DNA of 64,000 nt, taken from contig OX419757.1 in NCBI GenBank assembly GCA_948567375.1, positions 73,098,001-73,162,000 on the forward strand, given 5' to 3'. The notes beneath the pieces are model-generated. The model was not told the origin of the DNA. It ran no database searches and was given only the letters and a program-made list of their open reading frames with translations. The translations under genes and the position numbers were made by a program. Shown here piece after piece: positions 24,833 through 37,029 of the stretch (position 1 is its first letter; each line of letters opens with the position of its first letter). Origin of the DNA: Lunularia cruciata (taxonomy: Eukaryota; Streptophyta; Marchantiopsida; Lunulariales; Lunulariaceae).

Positions 24833-27460
24833 GGATTGGGACCTTACTACCTTATGCCTTTTTCACTCACTTTTACAATGGTAATCGATTGCTTGCTGCA
24901 AAGGAGAAGGAGTATTCCCCAGGGATGAAGTGCATCAAGAGTACTTTGACATGAATACTTTTGGAGAACAACAATTGGGGGACATGTAGAAGGGCCAATG
25001 CAAAGTACGTGTTGATTTGAGAATTTTTCTTGCCTCTCAAGAAAAAGAAGCACAAGGTCTTCAAAACTACCACTCCTCGTAAAACATCTGCCAAGAAGAG
25101 GAAGAGAGCTCAAGTGGTCAAATTTAAAGTAGAATTAGATCTTCCCAAAGGAGAAGAAGATGACAAGTCTTCCAAAGAAACAAAGGCTGACTTGGAGGAC
25201 CAAAAGAAGACATTGCACCCAATGAGGAAATTGAGAGATCAAAAACGGATGCACTTAATGAGTAAGTGGGTTTCTTTGGGGAGGTATCAATGGCTACACT
25301 TGTTCAAACCAAGTGAAGGGATAGAACTTCAAGGTCTAATCCCCAAGGAAAGAAGAAACAAGGACCGGATGCTTTCATCACAAGTCCCTATTCACCATAG
25401 ATTCTATTACCCTTGCAAGATTCCACCAAGAAGGTGAGTGTTATACATGAGATGCATTCAAAGGCCCTTCTAAAGGAATCAAAAGAGTAAGTGCACAAGA
25501 GGAGAAAGAAGTCCTAAAATGCATACTTAGAGTTTGATATGCAAATGATATCCTTATGCCATTGATGGTTAATCTCTATACCTACTATACCATGTATAAG
25601 AAGAATTACCTAAAAATTGTTAGTATGCATCTATGTATTTAGGATACATGTCTAGTTAGAGAACAACAAAATGGAAGAGAAACTATTGTGTTTCACTCCA
25701 CCATGAGGAACAAAGAAAGCAAGAAGCCAAAGCAACCAAGCTATGAGAGAGATTGGAATCAATGAAGGAAGCCAATATGTAGGCCATTTATAAATAAAAG
25801 CAATATTGTAAGAGTTGGATGATTTTTTTTATTGTCACAAGATTAGAATGCAAAGTTGGAAGGAGAGAAAACTCTCCTAAAGGAGAATTTTGTAAGTATT
25901 TCAAAGGAAACCAAAGTCCTTGAGAAGGCACATCTTCAATAGATCAAAGGATTGAAGGAGGAATTGGAGGCAAGCTAATTAAGGATGCAATAAAAAAATT
26001 GCAATTGCAATTGATCCAATCAAATTCAAACTTTGAATTGATTGATATTCAACATAAAAACTATGAAGAGGTTTCTATAGCCTACCAAAGAGAAACTACA
26101 AATTTTTGTGTAGAATTATTGAGAAAAAGTGGCTGATTTGCAAAAGAAGTTAGTTCAATTGCAATAATAGCTTCATGTTGCCACATTGTTTTTAAGTTAC
26201 AAGGAGAAGGAGAAGTGGAAGCTGATGTCATAGAAGCCCAAGCTCCCATCAAGCAACTTGTGTATTGAGGGTGAAGTGCTATTGTGATTAGTTGTGAAGA
26301 GGTCTGATGAAGAGAAGTAGTAGAAGATGATCAAGAGACTACGTGCCACGCTATTTCAAATCATCAAGGAGTTCATTGAAGGAACCACCAATTGAGATTG
26401 GCGTGATAGAAGCTGGTGCAACAAATTAAAGATCAGACCATTAAGCATATAGCATTAGGAATTAGAGTTATAATAAAGCACAAGTTCACAAAAATTATAG
26501 AACTTGCTATTAGCACTATTAGATAAAACAATAGATGACTTAAAACCAGAAGAACAAGTGGAACATGTCAAACCATCACTGTCTCTTCTTCATTTCTGCC
26601 TAATATTGAGAACCTTTAATTACCTCAAATGACAATTAGTTAGTTAGTTCTTTCTTTTGTTCCCAATTTGTGGTGGTTTCCTTTTGGTTAGTTTTTTCTT
26701 GGAAGATTCCAGATACATAAGACTATTTAGGTCCATCATTCTAACGGCTTCTTTGTTCAATCAGAATAATTGGTGAATAAAATGAAGTGCCCTTGGCTAC
26801 TCGTTACTTTCTTGATTTCTTGATGGATTGACTCTTACTCAAGTTCATTCTTAAGTGAAACATTGTAGTAAGAACTACTCAATGCTCTATTTGTTTGATC
26901 TTTAGCATTATTGTGGTCATTTGGATGCAATGACTTGCGGGATTTCAATATGCTATAGTATTGCTAGTAATCAAATTGTGTAATTGGAGGGAGTGACTAT
27001 CAAAAAGATCTTGCACTCTGCCAAATGAAGTGCCTTGAGAAGTGTAGAACACTTTGCTTTGCATCATGAATGTTGACAAAGTGTCCTTTGAGATCTTCCT
27101 TTGTGTCCCAACTAAAAGATATTTGAGAAGGACATATTTTCCTTTCAGGAAGGAAAATATGCATGCCTTCCAAAGGCATTTAAGGATTCCTTTCAGAGGA
27201 ATTACTCCATTTCCTTGTGCTTCTTGGATTTATATTGCTTACTATTAGTGATTTACTTTGTTGTTTTCCATAATGCATCTTCTTGGTGTCATTGTCCTTG
27301 TTTGAGAAATTTTTTTGCACAACATGTTAAATAGTAAATAGTAAAGGACTAAAATGTGATACTTTCTTTTGTATCTAACTATTTCTGACCCGTATACTTG
27401 TGTGAAAAAACTATTACTTACTAAAATACTTCAATTTGGTGTTTTTGGGGTTGTTACAAT
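24833..27460 (+). other. Unassigned repeat DNA in copia A (right part), Lys/Glu-rich frames
   Basis: This continues the sequence left of element C. A plus-strand frame at 25030-25437 is strongly basic and charged (start LKKKKHKVFKTTTPRK), followed by broken, charged, coiled-coil-like stretches up to about 26560. The closing ~1 kb is T-rich and non-coding. Composition and the sequence near 27360 (TATCTAACTATTTCTGACC) resemble 57.7-59.6 kb (near 59545), so both may come from one non-autonomous retroelement family. I do not recognise a known domain. Confidence 0.4.
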
Positions 27461-27469
27461 GTAAGTGGG

Positions 27470-29065
27470 TAAAGACAATAGATGAGGAATTCAATTCATT
27501 GAAGCAAAAAAACCTTGGAAGCTAACAATGTTGCTAGAAGGTAGAAAAGCAATAAAAATGTAAGTGGATTTTAGAACCAGGTTTGATGCTAAATGCAACA
27601 TTTCAAGACACAAGGCTACACTTGTAGCCAAGGGATATTCATATCTTTTAGTAATTGATTATGAGTAGATTTACTTTGGTAGTCAAGTTTGATTCTATTA
27701 GAATTTTTCTTGTAATGGAATATATAGAAATAGCTCAATTTGACTTCAAGACAACTTTTCTCAATAGAAATTTCATGAGCAGATTAACATGGAGCAACCA
27801 CAAGGATATGAAGAAGCTAGAAAGGAAAAGAGTATTTGCAGATTTTTGAAGAGCTTTTATGGCTTGAAGCAAGCCTTAATGAACTAGAATCGAAAGGTTG
27901 ATGAATTTTTAGTGAGGTATGGGTTGCAATCACAACTTTCCTATCCTTTTGTGTATTATGGAGTTAGGAAAATTATCACTATTTTTGTAGAAAATGAATT
28001 GATTTGTGGGAAAGATAAATCTCACATTGCTAACATGCTAACTTTATCTTGGTAAAGAGTCTGAAGTTTCAGATAGAGAAGTAGATTGATATAGGACTTC
28101 AACATTTTCATAACAAAAAGAATCTAAGATTGACTCAAGAAAGATATGTAGAGGCAATTATGATAAGGTTCAATCTTGGAGATGCCTATCTAGTTGCTAC
28201 TCTTGCAAATTAAAATGTGAAATCACAAATGGAAGAAAGAGAACCAATAAAATCACCCTACCGAGAAGCAATAGTATGTTTAATGAATATTATAATAAGT
28301 GCAAGGTTTTATGTAGCTTATGCTATTAGCATATTGGTAAAGTTTATTTTTAATGTATGTTATGATAGGTACAAGACCTTACCTAGCTTATACTATTAGC
28401 ATAGTGCATAATTTTATTTTTAATGTATGTTATGATAGGTATAACACCTGACATAGCTTATGCTATTAGCATAGTAGAAAATTTTATTTTTTATCTGTCT
28501 CTTCAATATTGAGAATCAATGAAAAGAATTTTCAAGTACCTCAAACATACTCTAAGTTATAGAATAGAAATTAGTGGAGGATCAGATGCTAAGAATACAC
28601 TAGTAGGGTACTTTGATGCTGATTTTGTGGATGAATTAGACAATAGAAAGTATGTAGTGCTTGCATATTCATGATAATGGTGGACCACTAGCTTAGAGCA
28701 ACCAACAACAAACATGCAATATTACTTCTACCAAAGAGGCAGAGTATATATCAACATATTTAGCTACCAAGGAAGCAAAATGGCTTTGCAAGTCACTCCA
28801 GGAACCAAATTTTGTACAAGATTGTCCAACTCCAATGTACAATGACAATGAAAGTGCTATCAAGCTAGTCTACAACCCAAAATTCCACAAGAGAACAAAG
28901 TAAATATAGATTCAATATCATTATATGAATGAACAACAAGAGAAACAAGAGATATGTTTAAGCTACATCAACACCAGCAATCTAATTGCAAATATTTTTA
29001 ATAATACTTTACCAAGAGATATGTTTCATAAGTTTAGAAGTATAATTGGAGTGCAACCATCTCTT
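27470..29065 (+). pseudogene. Copia element A: RT and RNase H remnant
   Basis: Copia RT resumes near 27466 (KWVKTIDEEFNSLK), then IAQFDFKTTFLNRNF near 27733, where copia RT has a conserved Asp-Lys/Val-Thr-Ala-Phe-Leu-Asn segment. RNase H follows from about 28605 (YFDADFVDELDNRKY, then TKEAEYIS-like and ATKEAKWLC). Within it, 28300-28480 holds a short local triplication of a TAGCTTATGCTATTAGCATA segment. Frames are broken repeatedly. The coding region ends just before the purine tract and 3' LTR. Confidence 0.78.
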
Positions 29066-29082
29066 CAATGAATGAATGGGAG

Positions 29083-29512
29083 TGTTAGAATTGCATTTCA
29101 AATGATAGTATATGTGGCACTTGATATTTGAGTGTGGTACAGCTAGTATCATCTATTATAGAAGTTAGTGTTTGCACATAGCACCCAACTGCGGTGCTAG
29201 CTAGGGTTAGATCACACAATGTTTGTATATAAATCTTATTTGTACATGAGAGGAGTTCCAATCCATCAAGATGCGAGAGGCATCGAAGAGTTAAGCAGGG
29301 AGGATGCGAGGGCAGCAATTGGGAGAGGTAAGGCAAGGCAGCAAGACCAAGTGTTCAGTTAGTTTGGAATGTGCATACCTACATATATTATACCTTCTTC
29401 ATTTCATGTGACTAGATATACAATAAGTGGAAGTCCAAAGCTGTGCTTTTAGTATTCTTAGTGTTTTGTAACTAATGTATAGATTTACATCAATTCCTGA
29501 CAATTTTCAACC
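29083..29512 (+). repeat. 3' LTR of copia element A
   Basis: It starts TGTTAGAATTGC directly after a purine tract (GAATGGGAG) that ends the pol remnant. Its last ~240 bp match 15590-15830. The 3' boundary is approximate. Confidence 0.7.
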
Positions 29513-31170
29513 ATTTGCAAATATACAAGATTGCTTCAAGCACACATGCAAGATGTTTCAATAGATAATCAGGAGATAATCATTCAAGTTGTCACTATAA
29601 ATAAACATGGTGACCAGTCAGCACTTATTTTGGCGCAAAATGAACTGATCTAAACTATGGTGGACGGCCGAGTACCATCACGTTCATGCTTCAGGCGTGG
29701 AAATTAAAGTAAGTACTTAGATTTCGGTACTATTCTTGTATAACCTAGTCAGATCAGATGGCCGTTTCTAGGGGAAACAATGAATCGAAGCAGGATGCAC
29801 GAAGGGAGCCTTGTTTTCGGTTCCTTATTTGCATTTGTTACGTTATTCTGCCATTACGTGTTAAGAGATAAAGTTGAGTTATAAAAAGGACAAACTGATA
29901 ACCATTTCCTTTGTATTGAGATTTGGCACAGATCTTACGCTTCCGGATAACTGAAAGATTATACAATCGGGGGTTCACTTTAGTGCTGTCGGCGGTCGTA
30001 ATAAGAATTTTAGATTAGTACGAACTGTGAAAGGGGGATATTTGAATTATAAGGAAGTAATTTTCTAACCTTCAAAAAATTTATATAAAATCATATTTTA
30101 TAAAATTTTATAGACAATGGGACGTTTCTAAAATTATGAAAAAAAAATCTGATCAAAATAGAATTCAGATAATTTAGTAATTTAAATTCTGAAATATTAT
30201 AAATACATTTATAATTATTTTAGATTGTTCGTATAAGATCGAAAATTTTATCTCTTGTACATTCCAAAAGTAAAATCCTCTAATATATTCGCTATTTAAC
30301 CATGTCACATTGAATATTTTAGTCAAAGGTATCCTTATCATCGAGTCTAGAATTGTTTCCATCATAGGCACAACTCAGTTCCATGTCAAGAAGAAAATAT
30401 AGTCGCTTTTGGGCTTCGAGTTAAATTTCATAAATATGAGAATGTCATGTAGTATTGCGATGTTCAAAATGCTCTTGAAGATTACATTATTATGGATCAA
30501 GACTTTTGAACTAAAGTGACTCGGAAGAGAAAGGGTAGTAGTAACTTCTTCCTGATTTACCGAAACTAATGTCCGATCCCGAAGTAAAGTGCCTTGTCTA
30601 GGACCACTGCATGATAAATTTAGGATCACGAGAATGTAAATGTAGTCATGGTATGTTGATATCTTTCCCTTGGGTTCTTTGTATGTGATATAGTCCCATT
30701 GAGGAGTACGTACTCCCCGGGTAATATATCGGGGATAGCGATCTTATGTTTAGAAATTGAAGATCTCCCGAGCAAAATCTGTCTGTCGTTGACAAGACAT
30801 TTGCATTCTTTTATTCCCAAGTCGCCATGGTCTCGTGAGAATATGCAAGCCCACAGCTCACGCATACATTTACGACAGATTTAATCACCTATCTGTTTAT
30901 AACTATTACTATTAATCGTTAAGTATTGCATTCAAGCTCTTCTTGACCTCGTGAAGGGCCAGTATTCTGAAGGGTAGCTTGCATCTATCACTATGTAAAA
31001 ACAATAACTTTATGCCTTCACGTTCTCTTCAGTCGAGAGTAATTTTAGCCAGTCTCATAACATGAAAGTGAATACTCAATCATGATTCCTAGAAGTAAGA
31101 GCTCTCGAACATTCAGGTTTCAAAAGTCACTATACAGATATTGTGCGATTTGCATGGATGTGCTTCTTTT
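29513..31170. other. Gene-free, A+T-rich stretch
   Basis: No recognisable gene. Two adjoining minus-strand frames (30375-30629 and 30626-30865) overlap end to end but show no motif I recognise and no exon-like neighbours. 30060-30240 is very A+T-rich. Confidence 0.45.
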
Positions 31171-31176
31171 ATTGAG

Positions 31177-31254
31177 AAAGGGCGGCCGCATAGAACACAT
31201 GAAGGATGGGAAGACCCCGTCGACCCATCGAGCCGTACAAGGGAGAGACAAAAT
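31177..31254 (+). repeat. Dispersed ~80-100 bp repeat, copy 2
   Basis: It matches the plus-strand consensus from AAAGGGCGGCCGCATAG to GGGAGAGACAAAA. It has a short internal insertion (GTCGACCCATCG region) and lacks the G-rich terminal palindrome seen in copies 3-5. Confidence 0.7.
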
Positions 31255-31689
31255 GACTTCTTCAGTTGCCTACAACTATTTCTGAGTTGAGCCACACAAC
31301 TCCGCCAGCTTCTATCATGATAGAAATTTCTGCAACTTGAAGGCTTATCTTGGACTCCAGCCTTACCCTTGATGATGTGTAGTTCAATGACTTCCCCTCT
31401 GTCTGTCTCATCCTTTTTGTCACAATTGATGGACGATAACCAACCGGAGCTTGTAATGATTTCCTGTAGCAATATTTCGGAGTAGACAATCAGTAGAAGT
31501 CATTCTGTAAATGTAAATGTAATGATCCAATTGTAGAAAAAGCTGCAGACTCATAATAGAGAATTCGAATGCAATTTCTAATCATTTAGTAAACTGAATA
31601 TCACGCCCTGTGCTGTGTTGCTGTGTTCTTCTTCAATGTTATCATTCCCCATTGTTACTTTTTTTTTAAGGAAATTCAGAGCCACAGTA

Positions 31690-32384
31690 GGGGGTTTCAA
31701 ATTCGAGATTTTCAGATTTCTACAGAACTGAAACGAAATCCCTAAAATAATTTATGAATATCCGTGGGTAAGGTTTGTTTCAAAACTGAAACGTCCCGTA
31801 CCAAATTAGGGTTTGAAAAATCTACGGTAAATTAAAGTATATAAATTTTAATTTTACGTAATTGAATTATTCGCGATTATCCATAGCCCGTAAAACGCTA
31901 CAGATTAGAGCTTTCTATTTCTCATAAAATTATTTGTGGCTAAAGACTTGTCCCGTAAAACTCAATAAGGGGATTTAGATTTAAAGTCAACTCACGGGAC
32001 ATTTAGTGGCATCCATAACATATTTCATGGGTATCTATAGAGAAGAAGAATGGATGAGTAATAGAATCGTCCTCTTAATTTTAGGGTTTACAAAATTTTG
32101 GGTAAATTTAAACTTTCCAATTTTCAAATTCATGGTAAATGGTTTTAGGGGTAATCCGGTAACCCATAAAAACACATGAGTCACGTTTTGATTACTCATA
32201 AAATTTTATATTGCTACGATGTACCACCCATAAATTTGTTATAGACGGTCTATAAAACTCTTTCATCTGATATTTACAAAACCCATGAAAGGTAACCTGA
32301 AACCCTATTGTACATTCGCAATCTACCCATAAATTAGTTTACGGTTTCATGTGGGTGTGAAAAACCTGAATCTGAAACCCCCTA
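31690..32384. mobile_element. MITE, ~695 bp, same end family as the 7.5 kb MITE
   Basis: The left end GGGGGTTTCAAATTCGAGAT is inverted at the right end (…CTGAATCTGAAACCCCC). GTA flanks both sides if the element is 31690-32384 (31687-31689 and 32385-32387). The interior is A+T-rich and rich in short ACCCATAAA/TTTATGGGT-type motifs in both orientations, so much of it could fold back. There is no coding capacity. The ends resemble the 322 bp MITE at 7491. Confidence 0.7.
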
Positions 32385-32815
32385 GTATTAACAAATATCT
32401 TGAAATAAAATTTTTACGAGTTTTGTTGAATAAATCTTTTACAAAAATTGTGAACCAAATAAAGTTGTGCATTACGGAGGCTACGTAAAAGTTTATGAGG
32501 TATTAATTCAAATTTTCTCTTGTCTATGTGTATGATTGGTATCTCTTTTTTCCTTGTAGGTACAGAATTTGCATAGTCAAATAGTCAAATGATCTATTTA
32601 ATATATCTTGTAATCTTTTTGGAATCCAAGTCCAAATATTAATTAGATAACTTTGAGAACTGAATGCTCTTGATGCTTTTCTCACTAGTTTATTATTTGA
32701 TGGAAAATCTACTTGAAAACCCATATCACCCATAAGTCTCCTTTGTTTTTATTTCTAAAGCCCTTCAATCTGTTCATACTTGTTGGGAATTCATCTATCT
32801 AATGGAAAAGGTTTT

Positions 32816-33083
32816 TGAGACTCCAAGCACTCTATATGTTTGAACTACTTCTCAGGTAGATTGAACTTGTATGACATTATGTTCCCACTTAGTACACTTG
32901 TTACAGAATTAGTTAGAAAGCCACCACCTACGTGGTTCATAAGGTTCTTTGCCTACCCTCCTTTGTGGGTAGCACATTTTTCTCAAATCTATACTATACT
33001 AGGTGTAGTTGCCTACATAGACCATTCTCTTGGTTTATCCCCTCTCTCTCTTGTGTGTGCTGTGAGTTGTGAGTTTCTTGACA
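32816..33083 (+). repeat. 5' LTR of copia element D
   Basis: It begins TGAGACTCCAAGCACTC and ends TTTCTTGACA. It aligns with 38494-38737 over most of its length, with moderate divergence. Confidence 0.88.
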
Positions 33084-33095
33084 TGGTACTAGAGC
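33084..33095 (+). promoter_or_regulatory. Primer-binding site, tRNA-Met(i)-like, mutated
   Basis: TGGTACTAGAGC abuts the 5' LTR. It differs at two adjacent bases from the standard TGGTATCAGAGC. Confidence 0.8.
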
Positions 33096-33779
33096 AAAAG
33101 GGAGCACTGAGAGCCTTTGATGCATGGAAGGCAAGAGAAGTGCAGCTTGGAGAAAGAAATCATTAGTGTGGTGCAATAGCATGACATGCTACTAAACCCA
33201 AAGTTCCATCAGCCAAAAGATGGTGAAAAGAGGTGTCAATAGTACGCATTGCCAAAACTTCTAGTGCGTTTTTGGGTGCCAAGATAATATTTTTTGACCA
33301 AAATGAATTTAGTTCTCTACCAAGTTTCAATACAATTGGAGATTTTGACAATTGATTCTTCAAAGGCCAATATCTTTCAAATAGAACCTTCCTAGATTCT
33401 ATGTGTAGGAACTATAATTAGTGATAAGGATGGGGGGCACCTGACCATGCAAATTGGAGCAACATTTTAGATTTTAAGTGGTTACTTTGATTTTTGCCTT
33501 CAAATTCTAAAATCCATGGTTTTCTTGACGTTTCTTGACATGTTTTTCTTTTGATAGCCATCACAAAGGTCTCTTTTCTGTCTATTGCACTTTGAATGGG
33601 TGTTTTTCCTATGTTTTGTGGTATATTCTTGACTTTCTTGTCTTCTTTTGGGGTCAATGGACGTGCATGTTCAGAGGGTGTAGAGTCGGGAGCAAAGTTG
33701 TCATCATGAGTGAGGCGGTTATGCTTTGTTAGAGAAGAAAATTGAGTTATTAACTCTTTTTTTTTAGTAAAGATCAACC

Positions 33780-35345
33780 ATGGTTGAATTGAATGCAAGC
33801 TCCATCACATACAAGAAGCTTGACAAAGGGCAACTATGTGTATGGAAACTACGCATGAAGTATTTCCTTATGGGACAAGAACAATGGGAGATTGTCACAA
33901 GGAGAAAATGAAACCAAAAGGAGATGAGAAGAGCCCAGAGATGGGAAAATAGAAGAAGCAAGGCAACCAAGTCTTGCATTATCTTAAAATTTCCATTTCT
34001 ACCTCTATGTGTGGCTATGTTCAAGATGTAGGGACATCACAAGGTGCATGGGAAGCAATTGGGGAGGTGTTTGAGTCATCTACCAAGGTCCACAAGTTGC
34101 AATTGAAACAAAAGCTTAATGTTTTCAAGAAGGGGTCACAATCTATGAACAAGTACATTCTGTCCATAAGGGTTATGTTGAAAAAATGGAAAGATTGGAG
34201 TCAAGATAGATGATGATGATCTAACCATGATTACCTTACAAGGATTGGGTCCTAACTACCAATCTTTTCAAATGTTGATTGTTGTGTGTGAGACTTTTCC
34301 TTCATTTCAAACCCTATGAGCCGGGATATTGCTCACTAAAGAACTCAATGAAAGAGAGATAGTTGCAAATGCAAAGATTATGAGTACCTCCTCACCCCTA
34401 GCTTATACATTTATGAGATATTTACACACCAAAGTTAATAATTATTGGAGTAAGTCAAGTTACTAGGCTAAAAGTCAAATAAAGTAAAAAAAGTCTAAAG
34501 GAAAATCCAAGCACATGGGAATAATCCCATGAGTAGATGGTCTTATCCTCACCGACCAACTTAATCATGGATTTTTTCACATGGATTATCCTTGGACTAT
34601 ATAAAATGTCTACACCAACAAGGCTTGTAGGCCCAAGAGTTCTCAACTCTTTCCTCAAAGTCAAATAACTAAGAATAATACCGAGCCAATACACTATAAG
34701 AAAAAATAATAATTCTCACTCTTTTCACTTCCTCTAGAATAAGATCAACTTTATCTTAGCTATGACTCACTCTAGCTAATCATGGCTAACATAGAAGCTT
34801 AGCTAAACTCTATAGATAATATTTCTCCACTACTTGCAATACCAAAATTAATATCCCTATAGAGAATACATGCACCAATGGGTGTTATACACCTTCTCAT
34901 TGGTAAGTGAAGGAATACTATTGATGGGAAACCAACAATCTTCCTCAAATTTGCAGCAACAAGATCAGGCTTTGTGTGCATGCGCAAGCAAAGGTAGAGC
35001 CCATGGATGTACTTTTGGATGTAGGCGTTTCCAACAAAATGGTAATGAAAGAGGTGCTCATGGACATCAACACCAGCATCCAAGTCACTACTAGAAAAAC
35101 CGACCGGCCCAACCAACCACAATAGAGTCAAGATTCCAATAAGATTAGAGACTACATTCACCTTGGTTGATGTAACCATTGTGATGCAAAAGGCCTCTAT
35201 AGTTGTGATTGTCACAAGTGGCAACAACAACACCATAATATTGGTGGAGGCTACTTTGCTCAACAATATTTTGCAGCTTATGATTTTGATGCTTACAATG
35301 ATCTTGAAGAAGAGAGCTTGTTGACATTGACCTATGTCATGGGGA
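33780..35345 (+). pseudogene. Copia element D gag remnant, interrupted
   Basis: Gag begins near 33780 (MVELNASSITYKKL, then QLCVWKLRMKYFLM). It continues through TSQGAWEAIGEVFESSTKVH (34031) and LLTKELNEREIVANA (34325). After an interruption (about 34415-34889), a zinc-knuckle region appears near 35170 (CNHCDAKGLYSCDC), in which the histidine ligand is leucine. Stops occur throughout. The antisense strand carries a long open frame here that is not a gene. Confidence 0.75.
34415..34889 (-). repeat. ~475 bp segment inside gag, shared with 54 kb and 60 kb
   Basis: The reverse complement begins TATAACACCCATTGGTGCATG at 34889. It is homologous to plus-strand sequence starting at 60328 (TGTAACACCTATTTGTGCATG) and to 53.9-54.4 kb. 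The homology runs on into gag sequence (LNEREI-type) in all three places, so the segment and the gag piece travelled together. A TG start suggests an LTR or element end. The left boundary is approximate. Confidence 0.55.
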
Positions 35346-35364
35346 GTATGGTGTAGCCTGCTGA

Positions 35365-36720
35365 GGAGTGATACATTGATTCCAAACCCAAAAAACACAT
35401 GATACATATCAAGATTGGTTTAGTCATCTCAAACTTGTTCCACATTTCACTATTGTTGTTACAAGCAATGATACCCAACATCAGATCACTCATAAGGGTA
35501 AATTGCCTACTTCTACTTTGAAGCCTAAGATCTTAGCAGTATGTGATGTTCTCTTTGTAACAACCATCACTTGCAATCTTGTCTTAGTAGGCCAATTGGT
35601 AGACTAAGAGTCTCAGATTTTGTTTAATCCAAATGGTTGTGTGATTCAAAGTATAGCTATGTAGATAGTGATAGCTATAGGAACTAGATGTGGTAGGCTT
35701 TTCAAATTAGATATCACAATGCCTCAAATTCAAGCAACAATGTATAGACATAATGGATCATAGGTGACTAATATGCAGATTTTTCATAATCACTTTGGCC
35801 ACATGATGTCTAAAAGTTGAAGAATTTACCAAACACTATAATAGTTACAAGTATTGTGTAGTTTACATAAAGTGATAGTGTAGAGATCTGCCCTATTTGT
35901 TAGTTTGGAAAATAAGCTTGGTAGCCCTTCAATCACCAAGGAAAATGTGCCACCAAAATACTTGAGTTTGTGCACAATGATTTATGGACAGCTTTGATAT
36001 CCAATCTGAACTGTTCTCAATAATTTATGTCCTTCATAGATGATTTTGCTAGATTCACTTGGGTCTACTTCTTGAAGCAAAAATCAAAGGTGTTTTTCAT
36101 TTTCCAAACCCTTAAGACCCTTGTAGAGAAGCAATCCGGACATCATATCCTTCAGTTTAGGTCCCATGGAGTAGGTGAATACTTATCCATGGAAGTCACA
36201 ATAGTTTTTCAACATCACATCATCCAACCCCAATAGAGCTATAGTTACAATCCACAACATAATGGCATTGAATAATGCAAGAATTGTCATATAGCCAAGG
36301 CCATACAAACCATACTAAACAAGACTCATATGCCTAAAATGTATTGGGTAGAAGCCATATGTGTGCAATTTACTTGGTGAACAAATATCCATCCGTAACA
36401 ATTCCGTCATACATTTCCTTGGAGGTGTTTACAAGCACTTAGCCTAGACTAAAACATCTAAAAATCCTTGGTTGTGTGTGTTTTTTGCACATTCTAGATG
36501 AGAAGCGTATCAAGCTTGACCCCAAAGCTATGTATTTTATATTCTTAGGCTATTTACTCCAAGCAAATGGATACAAATGCTATGATCTCTCCACATAAAA
36601 GCTTTATGTGTCTAGGGATGTTGTGTTTGATGAGCAGAAGGCTTGGTATGTGCCACTCAAGACTCTTCTTGCTCCTCAATTGCCTACTAAAAGAGAGTTT
36701 GTTGACTAGGACATAGAGCT
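35365..36720 (+). pseudogene. Copia element D protease and integrase remnant
   Basis: A protease start near 35370 (YIDSKPKKHM) keeps Asp-Ser but has lost the following glycine. A pre-integrase remnant lies near 35790 (NHFGHMMSKS). The integrase core is clear at 36027-36236 ([20 protein letters not shown], then [10 protein letters not shown] and GVGEYLS). A linker up to about 36720 contains the copia segment LGYLLQANGYKCYDLS-like. Several stops and frameshifts are present. Confidence 0.78.
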
Positions 36721-37029
36721 CACTACTGATGGTAATGGTGTGATAGAAGCTTCAGATGTTTGATGACCATGGTCTAAATAGAGTGTGCTATAGACTAGAA
36801 TCTGATCCAAAACCTAGCAGTAGTGCAGGTTTTGATGCTCACACTTTAGATTTCCCTAGAGATGCCACAAGTGCAATGGTAGATTCAAGAGGTAGGGCTA
36901 ATGTTCCACATCGGACCAATTGCCTTGATGCTTGAGTAGAGTCAGACATCCAATTCAAAGGCTCATGTATGAGGGTTTCCTTGCCTCTCATCATGCATAT
37001 ATGGTGAACACACTCCAAGAATAGGAGCC

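Noticed and set aside
34799-35407. 202-codon open frame on the minus strand
   Set aside because: It is antisense to the gag zinc-knuckle region of copia D and spans the shared segment boundary; no family resemblance and no independent support.
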